DNA of 50,573 bases. It comes from Bacteroidales bacterium (GTDB lineage Bacteria; Bacteroidota; Bacteroidia; Bacteroidales; 4484-276). Under the pieces are notes generated by a model. That model had not been told where the DNA came from. It searched no databases and saw nothing but the letters and a program-made list of their open reading frames with translations. Each line of letters begins with the position of its first letter. The first letter of the stretch is position 1. Made by a program: the position numbers and the translations under genes. The stretch lies in NCBI GenBank assembly GCA_014860585.1, contig JACZJL010000102.1, positions 1-50,573 of the forward strand, written 5' to 3'. This document shows, one piece after another, positions 8,251 through 17,129 of the stretch.

Positions 8251-8537
8251 ACGTATTTTACACTGTTTAAAATTCTGTGTCTTAGTTGCTTCTTGAGGGC
8301 TTTTTCCGAAACCAAGTCCACCTTCAGCTCTAACTCGCTTTCAAGTAAATCCTGAAGATCAAAAAACTCCCAGCCAAGCGGTTTTTGGAAAGTAACCAAA
8401 ATGTCAATGTCTGAATTCTCATGTTGTTCGTTTCGTGAAAATGAGCCAAAATAGCCGATTTTCTCAACATTAAATTTTTGCATCAATTCAGGCTTGAGCT
8501 CTTTTAATTTTTGTTCAATGTCGATGATTGTTTTCAT
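8247..8537 (-). CDS. mntA: MntA-like nucleotidyltransferase antitoxin
   Basis: A 96-residue minimal nucleotidyltransferase. G31-S32, then ten residues, then D43-I-D45 gives the exact GSX10DXD catalytic motif; a third acidic position is in KVDLVSE. Length and motif fit the MntA antitoxin that AMPylates HepT, whose gene follows with a four-base overlap. It resembles the nucleotidyltransferase at the left edge of the window in motif but not in overall sequence or in position relative to its HEPN partner, so these are two separate modules rather than a recent duplication. Confidence 0.85.
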   Translation of the reverse strand: MKTIIDIEQKLKELKPELMQKFNVEKIGYFGSFSRNEQHENSDIDILVTFQKPLGWEFFDLQDLLESELELKVDLVSEKALKKQLRHRILNSVKYV

Positions 8538-8578
8538 TTTTCAAAATTAATAAACCATACAAATTAGAATTTCGCAAT

Positions 8579-9319
8579 CTATTTCTCCACCATTTTCTCC
8601 ACTGTAAATTCATCGTCCTTCAACCCCTGATCGAATTTCATTTCCTTCATCACGATGTTGGTGGATGAACCCTTTTTCAGGTCTTTCATCAACACTTCGC
8701 GGGCATACCAGTATTTGCCCTGTTTGGTATATTGATAGGTTGCCTCCTTGAAAAGATTTCCTTTGCCGTCGAAATATTCCATTTCTACCGGATAAAAATT
8801 GACTTTATCCATGATCAGAACAATTTTGGAATAATTGGATTTCTTGTTTCGTGGAACCAATTCCATCTTGAAGTACTTAGGATCATCTGATTTAATCAAT
8901 GTTGGAGCATATTTATCGCTGTACGAACGGCTGTCCATATCCTCGTAGGAGAAATCAGTTCCGGTAAAAGCCTGGCTTTTAGAAAGCAGCGTAATCTTGA
9001 CAGGTTCATCAAATGCCGGCATAAAAAGCCACATCACATCATCGGGCAGCGACAACGTGGAAACCCCTGCCTGCTTTTCAGGTTTGGTGTAACGGTAAAG
9101 TTTTCTGTCCTTCCCTTTCTGCTTCATCTGTGCTTCACGGATGTTTTCTTTGCCATTCTTGTCAGTAACTGTCATCTCCATGATGGCAACCCTGTCAGTG
9201 GGGGCCGACATCAGGTCATCCATTTTTTTAAGTAACTCATCGGCATTTTGGGCATTAACCTGATGAATGGATAAAAAGAAAACGATAAATACGACGGGGA
9301 TTACTCGAAAATATCTCAT
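8579..9319 (-). CDS. LolA-like outer-membrane lipoprotein-sorting domain protein
   Basis: A 246-residue exported protein: signal peptide to ...IHQVNAQ (about 24), then a LolA-like half-barrel domain (PF17131 type) with the typical segments MTVTDKNGKENIREAQMKQKGK, LPDDVMWLFMPAFDEPVKI, TGTDFSYEDM and YPVEMEYFDGKGNLFKEATY given here in part. This group is routinely encoded beside MMPL/RND exporters, as here: it lies 19 bases after the exporter's stop on the same strand. The LolA fold binds acyl chains, so it probably shuttles the exporter's hydrophobic cargo across the periplasm. It is distinct from the general LolA of lipoprotein transport. Confidence 0.82.
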   Translation of the reverse strand: MRYFRVIPVVFIVFFLSIHQVNAQNADELLKKMDDLMSAPTDRVAIMEMTVTDKNGKENIREAQMKQKGKDRKLYRYTKPEKQAGVSTLSLPDDVMWLFMPAFDEPVKITLLSKSQAFTGTDFSYEDMDSRSYSDKYAPTLIKSDDPKYFKMELVPRNKKSNYSKIVLIMDKVNFYPVEMEYFDGKGNLFKEATYQYTKQGKYWYAREVLMKDLKKGSSTNIVMKEMKFDQGLKDDEFTVEKMVEK

Positions 9320-9338
9320 AATAAATTGATTAAGGTGA

Positions 9339-11585
9339 TCAAACTTTTTTATTTCTGTATGCTAAAATCAAAATTACCGGCAGTAGTGTGAGTGCACCGA
9401 GGCTTGAGCCGACCATGCTCAGTGCAATAAGGAAGCCAAAGTATTGCAGGGGAACCATATCAGAAAAAACGAGAATTAAAAAACCGGCTGATACGGAGAC
9501 TACATTGATGATGATGGCTTTTCCGCTGATCATGATGGTTTCTTCGATGGCAACTCTTGCGTCACCGGTGATTTTCAGCGTATGGTTGAAATGGGAAATA
9601 ATGTGAATGGAATAATCAATGCCGATGCCCAGGGCTACGCTTGCAACAAGCACTGTGGCAATATTGAGCGGGATGCCGGTGAGCCCCATTACACCAAATA
9701 AAACTGAGATGGCGGCGATGATCGGAATGGCTGAAAAAATGCCGCTCAGGAAGGAACGCAGTATGATTGCAACAAGAAGTATAACAAAAATGATAGCCAG
9801 GGTGATGCTCCCTACCTGGCTGTTGATCAGGCTTCGATCCATTGTAATGTCAACAAAGGGCATCCCCGTAATGCTGATCCGGCAATCATCCCGTGAATTT
9901 TGTCCGATGAATGTGTTCATGTATTCGGCAAAAACCTGCTTGGATTTGTTATCTGGTGATTTGAACTTGGAAATGATAATGCCCTCAGTAAGATCTTCAT
10001 TAACAAATCGCTGCAAGACTTCATTTCCATCAAGCAAAAACCAAAGTTGCTCAATTTTCTCCTGATCGTCGGGGATTTCACGTTCGCCCGAAATCGCCTC
10101 ATTTAATTGTAAAATCAGATCGGCCAGCGATTGGGTAGTGTAGATATCAGGGCTTTGCTCCATGTAATCGCCGGTTTCGTACATTGTTTTCAACACTTCA
10201 GGATCTTGCATGTCGCCCTCAAAAAGGACAAAAACCGGTTTTGTTCCGCCAAATTTCTCCACCATGATGCGCTCGGCTTCACGGGTGGGATTTCCTTTTT
10301 TGAAGTAATCCTGGATATCCACACTTCGCTTGATAAAAAATATGCCGATGATACTCACAACAATCAGCACACTCCAGGTGGTCAGCACATATTTCGGATG
10401 CTTGAGCAAAACCGATTTTATGGGTGAAAGGAAATTATCCGACAGGAATGATTTCCTGACTATTTTATTCAGGTTTTCCTTGTCCCTCTTTTTTGAGATG
10501 GTAACATCAAGCAGGGCCGGAACGAAAAAGACAGAAAGCAGGCAGGCAAAGAAAGTTCCCAATGCAGTGAAAATACCAAAGTCAACAATCATTTCGAGGT
10601 ATGCGCCGAAAATAAAAGAGATAAAACCCACAATTGTAGTGGCCGCGGCCAGCAATACCGGGATCATCACGTATTCGAGCGCTTTGCGGATAGCGGTGTC
10701 GCGGTCGGTGATCCGGAGCTGGTTGATCCTGTTGAGCACGTGAATGGTGTAAGCACTTCCCACAGCCAGCAGAATAATGGGGATGTTGTTGGAAATCATG
10801 GACATTTTGTAATTCAACAGTCCCATAATTCCCATGCTCCAGACAATGGCAATCACTGCAGTCATCAGTGGCATGACCACTCCTTCAACCGATCTGAAAC
10901 TGAGCAACAGAATAACAGCAATCAGGATAAAAGCAATGGGCAGCAGCCGGATTAAATCTCCCCTCATCAGGTCGGAAATGTAGCTGACTAACATTGGAGA
11001 CCCGATGTAATAGAGTTTTTCGGGGATATGGAGCGCCTGCGTTTTTTCGATTACAGTGCTTGCTACAGTTCGGACATCAGCTTCCGGGCTAAGGGTAAAA
11101 ATAATCAAAGTAGCTGTGCCATCCTCAGAAACTATTGAGCCCCGGTACATTTCATTTCCCCATACATTGGCCTTTAGTAATTCAAAATCTTCCTCTGTTT
11201 CGGGCAATTCATACTCGTCCACCAACCGCCCGATTTCAAAACCATGGTCCTGACTTTTTATGTTGATGATATTGGTAAGGCTGGTGACCGATGTTATCCC
11301 CCCAATTTCCCCGACTGATTCGGTTATCGCTTTTACATGCTCCAACACAGAAGTTTGGTAAACATCATCGGTTTCAAGAATGATGATTCCCATGTTATTT
11401 CCACCAAAATTATCACCGATCCTTTTTAGCAAAGCTGCATCGGGATCGTTATCCGGAAGCGATCTCAGGATATCCGCGTCAATCCTCAGGTTGGTCACCT
11501 GGTAGCCGGCAACTGCGGTTGCCATGAGTACAATAGTGATGATTAACCATCTAAATGCCAGTATTTTTTCAGTAAATTTTTTCAA
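9339..11585 (-). CDS. MMPL/RND family exporter
   Basis: A 748-residue inner-membrane transporter with the duplicated RND layout: TM1 (about 12-30), a large periplasmic loop (35-205), five TMs (205-365), TM7 (about 395-415), a second periplasmic loop (420-590) and five more TMs ending at 745. The second half has the family motif ALGIGIDYSIHII with the proton-relay Asp; the matching site in the first half reads AVGSAYTIHVL and lacks the Asp. RND proteins of this size without MFP or TolC partners move lipids such as hopanoids, sterols or mycolates (HpnN, BstA, MmpL3). The LolA-like partner gene follows. The substrate is not determined. Confidence 0.85.
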   Translation of the reverse strand: MKKFTEKILAFRWLIITIVLMATAVAGYQVTNLRIDADILRSLPDNDPDAALLKRIGDNFGGNNMGIIILETDDVYQTSVLEHVKAITESVGEIGGITSVTSLTNIINIKSQDHGFEIGRLVDEYELPETEEDFELLKANVWGNEMYRGSIVSEDGTATLIIFTLSPEADVRTVASTVIEKTQALHIPEKLYYIGSPMLVSYISDLMRGDLIRLLPIAFILIAVILLLSFRSVEGVVMPLMTAVIAIVWSMGIMGLLNYKMSMISNNIPIILLAVGSAYTIHVLNRINQLRITDRDTAIRKALEYVMIPVLLAAATTIVGFISFIFGAYLEMIVDFGIFTALGTFFACLLSVFFVPALLDVTISKKRDKENLNKIVRKSFLSDNFLSPIKSVLLKHPKYVLTTWSVLIVVSIIGIFFIKRSVDIQDYFKKGNPTREAERIMVEKFGGTKPVFVLFEGDMQDPEVLKTMYETGDYMEQSPDIYTTQSLADLILQLNEAISGEREIPDDQEKIEQLWFLLDGNEVLQRFVNEDLTEGIIISKFKSPDNKSKQVFAEYMNTFIGQNSRDDCRISITGMPFVDITMDRSLINSQVGSITLAIIFVILLVAIILRSFLSGIFSAIPIIAAISVLFGVMGLTGIPLNIATVLVASVALGIGIDYSIHIISHFNHTLKITGDARVAIEETIMISGKAIIINVVSVSAGFLILVFSDMVPLQYFGFLIALSMVGSSLGALTLLPVILILAYRNKKV

Positions 11586-11615
11586 AAGGAAGTATTATTT
11601 GGTTTTACATTTTTG

Positions 11616-11649
11616 CAAAAGTAACAATTGAAACACTTTTAGCGTCAAA
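11616..11649 (-). promoter_or_regulatory. putative promoter of the exporter operon
   Basis: The minus strand has a perfect -7 box TACTTTTG (11616-11623) about 30 bases before the exporter start, and TTTG (11646-11649) 22 bases upstream of it, a little long for the consensus spacing. Confidence 0.4.
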
Positions 11650-11664
11650 AACGACAATCACTGA

Positions 11665-11694
11665 TTTGATTGTATGTGAAAATTTTTACTTTTG
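11665..11694 (+). promoter_or_regulatory. Bacteroidota promoter of the T9SS-protein/receptor operon
   Basis: TTTG (11665-11668), 18 bases, then TACTTTTG (11687-11694): both boxes match the Bacteroidota consensus exactly. The predicted leader to the ATG at 11779 is about 78 bases. It is divergent from the exporter promoter and only about 15 bases away. Confidence 0.6.
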
Positions 11695-11778
11695 CCCTTT
11701 CTCAGGGATTGGGATATGATCTAAATTATCGCTGAGTTGCATATTTTAAATACAATTTAAACTAAACATAGCCAAATT

Positions 11779-12723
11779 ATGAAACATTTAATACTCATTA
11801 CCTTAGTATTTTTAATCACATCATTTTGCCTTTTTGCCCAACAGCCGCAGAATCCCGGATTTGAAGAATGGGAAGATGCAGGAACGGTAATTGAAGAGCC
11901 GGTTAACTGGAGTTCAATCAAAACCTCGGATGCCGGCGATTATATCAACAATCTTGCACCTGTAGTTTGGGGCAAAAGCACCGATGCCCGCAGCGGCAAT
12001 TTTTCGGTGGAACTTACCAATATCCAGTCTATTGTTCTGGCTACAGGAATAGTTACCAACGGCAGGATTCATGCCGATCTCAACCCTGATAAAGCCAATG
12101 CGCACACTGTAGCTGAGGATGAAAAATGGCACACAGCATTTATCAATCGCCCTGACAGCATTGTTGTCTGGGCAAAATATTTTCCACAGGGAATTGACAC
12201 GGCACAGGTTAAGGTCATTTTGCATGTCAGTGAAGGCTCATTACCCGCAACCCCCGAAAATGAAGGAAACTGGATAGGTTCAGCACAAATCAACATTTAT
12301 GGACAAGTGAACGAATGGACCCGCTTTTCGTTACCAATTACCTATTTCTCGACCGTTAATCCTGAGTACCTGCTTCTCGTTCTGACTTCCGGCGCCGGAG
12401 TTAACGGAGTGGCCAACAGCAAAGTGCGTTACGACGACCTTGAATTTATCTACATAGAAGGCGCCGGTACCGGTGACCTGAATTCCCTCTCTGAAAATTT
12501 GATCTATGTTTCCGGAAATCAGTTGCAACTTGAAAGACTTCCAGCCAGCAAACTGGATAATGCCAGTATTGAAATTATTGACCTGCGGGGAAGCGTAGTT
12601 TACACTAAATCAATTGTTAGTGATCAGATTCATATCGGGCAATTGAATTTGACGCCGGCGCTCTATGTGGTAAGAATTTCAGGACATGAAATCAATTATT
12701 CTCAAAAACTCTTTCTCCGTTGA
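11779..12723 (+). CDS. PCMD-like surface protein with T9SS sorting domain
   Basis: A 314-residue secreted protein. After the signal peptide (MKHLILITLVFLITSFCLFAQ) comes a jelly-roll-like domain that begins NPGFEEWEDAG and includes WSSIKTSD and KVRYDDLEFIY, resembling PCMD proteins (PF13201, putative carbohydrate metabolism). The last 75 residues (SLSENLIYVSGNQ...IEIIDLRGSVVYT...LTPALYVVRI) form a type A T9SS sorting domain, so the protein is exported through the type IX system and kept at the surface or released. It heads an operon with the TonB-dependent receptor 12 bases downstream, suggesting surface capture of that receptor's ligand. Confidence 0.78.
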   Translation: MKHLILITLVFLITSFCLFAQQPQNPGFEEWEDAGTVIEEPVNWSSIKTSDAGDYINNLAPVVWGKSTDARSGNFSVELTNIQSIVLATGIVTNGRIHADLNPDKANAHTVAEDEKWHTAFINRPDSIVVWAKYFPQGIDTAQVKVILHVSEGSLPATPENEGNWIGSAQINIYGQVNEWTRFSLPITYFSTVNPEYLLLVLTSGAGVNGVANSKVRYDDLEFIYIEGAGTGDLNSLSENLIYVSGNQLQLERLPASKLDNASIEIIDLRGSVVYTKSIVSDQIHIGQLNLTPALYVVRISGHEINYSQKLFLR

Positions 12724-12735
12724 TCAAAATGAAAG

Positions 12736-15216
12736 ATGCTGGTAACTGAAATTTGTCAAAATGACGAAATAAAAGTTTTATTAAAAGCAGCAAAACACAA
12801 CAATTTGAGAAATCTGATAAAACTTGCTTCTTTTCTATACTTTTTCTTACTATCAGGACTTGCATTTTCGCAGGGGACCGGATTTTTTGTTGGACAGGTC
12901 TTTAATCAGGAGGACAGACAACCACTTATCGGGGCAAGTATTAAGGTGCAAAAAAATCCCACCCTGGGCGCTGCTACCGATGTGGATGGACGTTTTAAAT
13001 TGGAATTGACCCCTGGCATATACACCTTTGTTGTTTCATACACCGGCATGAGTTCTGATACGCTTGCCGAGACCATTATAGCCGGACAAACCATCGAAAG
13101 AAATATCACACTTAAACTGTTTACATCAAAGCTCGAAGGCATTGAAGTTAAGGTAGGCAGGTTTGAGCAAAATTTGGAAAAATTGACCGTTTCGATGGAT
13201 GTAATACAGATTGAGCAAATCGAAAAACGCAACCTCACAAAAATTGAAGCCATTCTCGACAATACGCCGGGGCTCAATATCCTGGATGGTGAGCCACAGA
13301 TAAGAGGAGGCAGCGGATTCACTTTTGGCGTGGGGAGCAAGGTGGGAGTTTTTATTGACGATATGCCCATATTATCGGGAGATGCCAACCGGCCTTACTG
13401 GGATATTGTTCCGATCGAAAACATCAAACAAATTGAAGTAGTCAAAGGGGCTTCTTCCGTGCTGTCAGGGGCGTCGTCGCTAAGCGGCGCCATATACATC
13501 CGCACGGCCTATCCCGGCATCGAACCATTGACCAAAGTGAAGGTTTACAGCGGATTTTACAGCAATCCGAAATACAGTTATATGAAATGGTGGGACCAGT
13601 TTCCGGGTATCGGTGGCGCCAGCTACATGCATTCGAGAATAATTAAAAATACCGATATAGTGATTGGTGCTAGGGTAAAATTTGACCACGGCTATGAGGG
13701 ACCACCGGTAACACTACCCATGGTTGTTGATACCATCACCGATTTCAGCGAATCGCAAATGACTGAGCGAAACCTCGGGCTGAATTTTAATATCCGCCAC
13801 CGCAGCCAGAAATACCCCGGGCTGAATTATGGTGTGAATGGCAACATTAATTACGACAAAACCAAGATGATGCTTGCCTGGCTCGACGATTCCGCCGGAT
13901 TCTACAGGGCTTATCCGGGCGCAGTCATTCTCCAGGATCATTTCCAGTATTACCTCGATCCCTTTGTAAATTATTTTTCCAAAATGGGATTCAAGCACAG
14001 TTTCAAAGCAAGGTGGATGTATAACGACAACCAGATGACCAACAACCAGTCGGTGCGTAATAAAGTAATTTTTACCGATTACAATTACCGGCGGGATTAT
14101 CCCAATCTGAATGGGTTCCAGTTTATCGGAGGTTTCTCAACGCAATACACCATGACCAATGCAAAAATGTACAATGCCTCCGGAACCGACGACAACACCC
14201 TTTTCAACCTGTCGGGATATACTGAAATTCAGCATGAAATCCTGGAAACCATCAATTTCTCTGCAGGCCTCAGGTTTGAGTACAACGCACTCAACGGCGA
14301 GGGTGGTGATGTGAAAACAATATTCAGGGCGGGCGCTTCTTTGAAGATGATGCAGGAAACCTATCTCAGGATGTCTATTGGACAGGGCTACCGTTACCCG
14401 ACCATTGCCGAACGCTTTGTAAAAATTAACCTCGGAACTTTCGGCGTTTACGATAACCAGGATCTTGTTCCGGAAACAAGCCTAAATGCTGAAATCGGAG
14501 TCAGACGCGGGTTTAAATTTGCCAACTACCTGGGCTACCTGGATGTTGCCATTTTTCAACAAGATTACAAAAACACCATTGAGTACCTTTTTGGTTTCTG
14601 GGATTCAACCTACACTTTTTCCATTGCCGGCTTCAAATTTTTAAATACCGGAAAATCAAGAATTGTTGGCATTGACGCATCCATTGTCGGAAAAGCCCAA
14701 CTCCATAGCAGCCTGCTGATGAATACTGTTTTTGGATACAATTACATCATGCCCAAGTCGCTTGAACCCGATCTGGTGTTTGCCAACGATTATAATCCGA
14801 CGGGGAAAACTGATTTCACCTACAGAAACACTAGCGTTAATCCCGAAAGGGAAATTTTAAAGTACCGGTTTTTACACACTTTCAAAGCAGACATCGAATT
14901 TGAGTACAGGAAATTTTCGCCCGGCGTAAGCCTGAAATATTTCAGCAAAATCGAAAACCTCGACAAGGCCATCGCCGATTTTGAGCGTGCGACCGTTGCG
15001 GCTGGAGGTTCTGTGCAACCGGTGAAGTACATGAACTATTACAACAACCACAACAACGGCAACCTGGTGATTGACCTGCGAATTGGATACACATTCAACG
15101 ATCGTCACAAATTATCCCTTACATCAACCAACCTTACCAACCGATGGTACTCCCTCCGTCCGTTAAAGGCCGAGGCCATGCGAAGCATTCTGCTGCAATA
15201 TTCGCTGACGATTTAG
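12736..15216 (+). CDS. TonB-dependent receptor
   Basis: An 826-residue outer-membrane receptor. Signal-like segment at about 28-45 (LASFLYFFLLSGLAFSQ), CarboxypepD_reg-like domain (about 48-135: GQVFNQEDRQPLIGASIKV), plug (about 145-245: IEAILDNTPGLNILDGEP, IEVVKGASSVLSG) and a 22-strand-type barrel ending in the aromatic-rich strand SILLQYSLTI. The first ATG gives an unusually long 27-residue lead before the hydrophobic core, and no closer in-frame ATG exists, so a non-ATG start such as the TTG at 12805 is possible. No SusD partner is present; the neighbour is a T9SS-sorted protein. Ligand unknown. Its stop overlaps that of the convergent reductase gene. Confidence 0.88.
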   Translation: MLVTEICQNDEIKVLLKAAKHNNLRNLIKLASFLYFFLLSGLAFSQGTGFFVGQVFNQEDRQPLIGASIKVQKNPTLGAATDVDGRFKLELTPGIYTFVVSYTGMSSDTLAETIIAGQTIERNITLKLFTSKLEGIEVKVGRFEQNLEKLTVSMDVIQIEQIEKRNLTKIEAILDNTPGLNILDGEPQIRGGSGFTFGVGSKVGVFIDDMPILSGDANRPYWDIVPIENIKQIEVVKGASSVLSGASSLSGAIYIRTAYPGIEPLTKVKVYSGFYSNPKYSYMKWWDQFPGIGGASYMHSRIIKNTDIVIGARVKFDHGYEGPPVTLPMVVDTITDFSESQMTERNLGLNFNIRHRSQKYPGLNYGVNGNINYDKTKMMLAWLDDSAGFYRAYPGAVILQDHFQYYLDPFVNYFSKMGFKHSFKARWMYNDNQMTNNQSVRNKVIFTDYNYRRDYPNLNGFQFIGGFSTQYTMTNAKMYNASGTDDNTLFNLSGYTEIQHEILETINFSAGLRFEYNALNGEGGDVKTIFRAGASLKMMQETYLRMSIGQGYRYPTIAERFVKINLGTFGVYDNQDLVPETSLNAEIGVRRGFKFANYLGYLDVAIFQQDYKNTIEYLFGFWDSTYTFSIAGFKFLNTGKSRIVGIDASIVGKAQLHSSLLMNTVFGYNYIMPKSLEPDLVFANDYNPTGKTDFTYRNTSVNPEREILKYRFLHTFKADIEFEYRKFSPGVSLKYFSKIENLDKAIADFERATVAAGGSVQPVKYMNYYNNHNNGNLVIDLRIGYTFNDRHKLSLTSTNLTNRWYSLRPLKAEAMRSILLQYSLTI

Positions 15217-15974
15217 AGTAAAAACGGTATCACCGCCTTCCGTTCCTTCGGGTATTCGGGGAAAGTATTTTTATACCAGCGATGATGGTCAATGGCACGC
15301 GGTAATAAGTTGACCATTGACCAGAGGAAAAAGGAAAACGAAGGCAGACACCAGGTTAGCAGCGCAAATCCACCCCACTCTATTATTTCACCAAAAAAAT
15401 TTGGACATGAAATATAGCGGAATAACCAGCCAAAAGGAATCTTGTAGGCACTCCCGCTGTTTTTTCTCAGCCGGATTAGCAGTTGATCGTGGTACTGATT
15501 GATGATGAAACCGGTGATGAACAAAATCACTCCGGCAACAAACCGGGGATTGTAAAGCCATGATTCAGGATATGGAAGAGCCAGGTAACCAAGCCAGTAG
15601 CCGTTTATAAATCCGTTAACAATGTTGAAGAAAAAAGCCATCGCCACTATCCCAAGCGGCATTTTTTTGTTCCTTGTTCTGATTCTTAGTGGAAAAATCA
15701 GTGTCCGGTTCACGTAATGGATTATCCATAAAACCGATGCAATGAAAATGATGGTTTGAGTAAAATTTTTACCCGTGAGCACGAAAAATGAAAAAATCAC
15801 CAGCGCCGGCAGTTCCATAATGAACCATCCCAAACGGTTGCTGATCATCGGCCCCCAACTTGATTTTGTGTGGCGACCATAAGGTGCGGTGACTTTGATG
15901 AGAACAGGCAAAATCAGGATGGCCATGGCTATCCAGGCAATGACAATGATGTCGAAAAGTTCCTTTGAAATCAT
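15213..15974 (-). CDS. 3-oxo-5-alpha-steroid 4-dehydrogenase (steroid 5-alpha-reductase) family enzyme
   Basis: A 253-residue, six- to seven-TM enzyme. It carries the hallmark motifs of the SRD5A family (PF02544): APYGRHTKSSWG (30-41), NRLGWFIMELPAL (46-58), the NADPH-binding C-terminal part CPNFFGEIIEWGGFALLTW (about 190-208) and HHRWYKNTFPEYPKERK ending in IPFLL. Length equals that of animal SRD5A1/2. These enzymes reduce the C4-C5 double bond of 3-oxo-4-ene steroids with NADPH; bacterial members also occur, including in Bacteroidota. The SDR gene four bases upstream resembles 3-beta-hydroxysteroid dehydrogenases, which supports a steroid-like substrate. A related enoyl-lipid substrate remains possible. 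Confidence 0.88.
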   Translation of the reverse strand: MISKELFDIIVIAWIAMAILILPVLIKVTAPYGRHTKSSWGPMISNRLGWFIMELPALVIFSFFVLTGKNFTQTIIFIASVLWIIHYVNRTLIFPLRIRTRNKKMPLGIVAMAFFFNIVNGFINGYWLGYLALPYPESWLYNPRFVAGVILFITGFIINQYHDQLLIRLRKNSGSAYKIPFGWLFRYISCPNFFGEIIEWGGFALLTWCLPSFSFFLWSMVNLLPRAIDHHRWYKNTFPEYPKERKAVIPFLL

Positions 15975-15978
15975 GGGG

Positions 15979-16956
15979 CTAAACTACTTGATTTTCTTTG
16001 TACCAGGTAAAAGTATCTTTGAGAGTTTCATCCATCGGGCGGGGAGCATAGCCGAGTTCTTTAGTGGCTTTCAAATACGAAATATTTTTGCTGGCCGATT
16101 TCAGGATTTCAAGCGATTCGGCGGTATAAAGCGGGTGGCTGCCCGAAAGTTTTGCCCAGGATTGAATAAATGGAATTCCAACCCTGGCAACCCATGTCGG
16201 TGCTTTAAACGTTGGTGTTTTACGATTGAATAGCTCCCCGATCTGTATCGAAAGATCTTTTAAACTCAGCCAATGCCCACCCAGTACATAGCGTTCGCCA
16301 CTACGACCGAAAGTAGCCGCTTTGATTGAAGCATCAGCCACATCCCGCACATCCACAAAATTGTAGCCTCCCGGAACCAGCATCGGCAATTGATTTTTAT
16401 ATATTTTGATCAAAGCCTGCCCCAGATAAGATGGCTTATAGTCATAAGGCCCGACAATGGCTGTAGGATTTAAGATCACTGCATCCAAACCCTCTGCCGA
16501 AGCAACAATCACCAATTTTTCGGCTTCCGCTTTTGACTGTTCATACACGATCTTAGATCCGGAAATAAGAGGATTGCTTTCATCAAGCTTTTCCTCAGTG
16601 CCAAAAGATTTGAGCGTGTGAATGGTGCTGAAGTGAACCAACTTTTTAACCCTGGCTTCTTTACAAGCCTTAATCACATTCGCTGTTCCCTCTACATTTA
16701 TTTTGAAAACAGCATTCGTCTCCTTTTGATCAATAGTGATTTTTGCAGCCAAATGAAAAACCACCTCCACACCCCCGAACAATTGTAAAAGACTTTGATG
16801 GTCAAACAAATCCCCCCTGATGATCTCAACGTTCAACTCCGGCAGCCTGCCGAAATTGTTGTGCACCAACACCCTGACTTCATGCCCCTGCATGGTCAGT
16901 TGCCTGCACAGGTTTATACCCACGTGTCCGCTGGCGCCGGTTGCCGCTACTTTCAT
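15979..16956 (-). CDS. extended SDR, 3-beta-hydroxysteroid dehydrogenase/epimerase-like
   Basis: A 325-residue NAD(P)-binding enzyme of the extended SDR family. The Rossmann motif is TGASGHVG (6-13); the catalytic residues are S110 in HFSTIHTL, and Y138 and K142 in VYEQSKA. Further signatures are VVFHLAAK and VGPYDYKPS, typical of the 3-beta-HSD/dihydroflavonol reductase branch (PF01073/PF01370). It is the first gene of a two-gene minus operon, with the steroid 5-alpha-reductase family gene following after four bases. A sequential oxidation and reduction on one sterol-like ring system is the simplest reading; sugar or flavonoid-type substrates cannot be excluded from sequence alone. Confidence 0.82.
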   Translation of the reverse strand: MKVAATGASGHVGINLCRQLTMQGHEVRVLVHNNFGRLPELNVEIIRGDLFDHQSLLQLFGGVEVVFHLAAKITIDQKETNAVFKINVEGTANVIKACKEARVKKLVHFSTIHTLKSFGTEEKLDESNPLISGSKIVYEQSKAEAEKLVIVASAEGLDAVILNPTAIVGPYDYKPSYLGQALIKIYKNQLPMLVPGGYNFVDVRDVADASIKAATFGRSGERYVLGGHWLSLKDLSIQIGELFNRKTPTFKAPTWVARVGIPFIQSWAKLSGSHPLYTAESLEILKSASKNISYLKATKELGYAPRPMDETLKDTFTWYKENQVV

Positions 16957-17129
16957 TTTATGGATTTGAATGAGGCAAAAGTAACTGTTTGGGTAAAATC
17001 ATCGATAAGTAAAATGCACGTTGCAAACATCACATATATTTTGGTTTCAAAGCCTGTTTTTACGAGTGCATCAAAATAGTGCGCTTTACTGCTCTATTAT
17101 ATGTTATTACCTGAAATTGCGGTGTTTTA

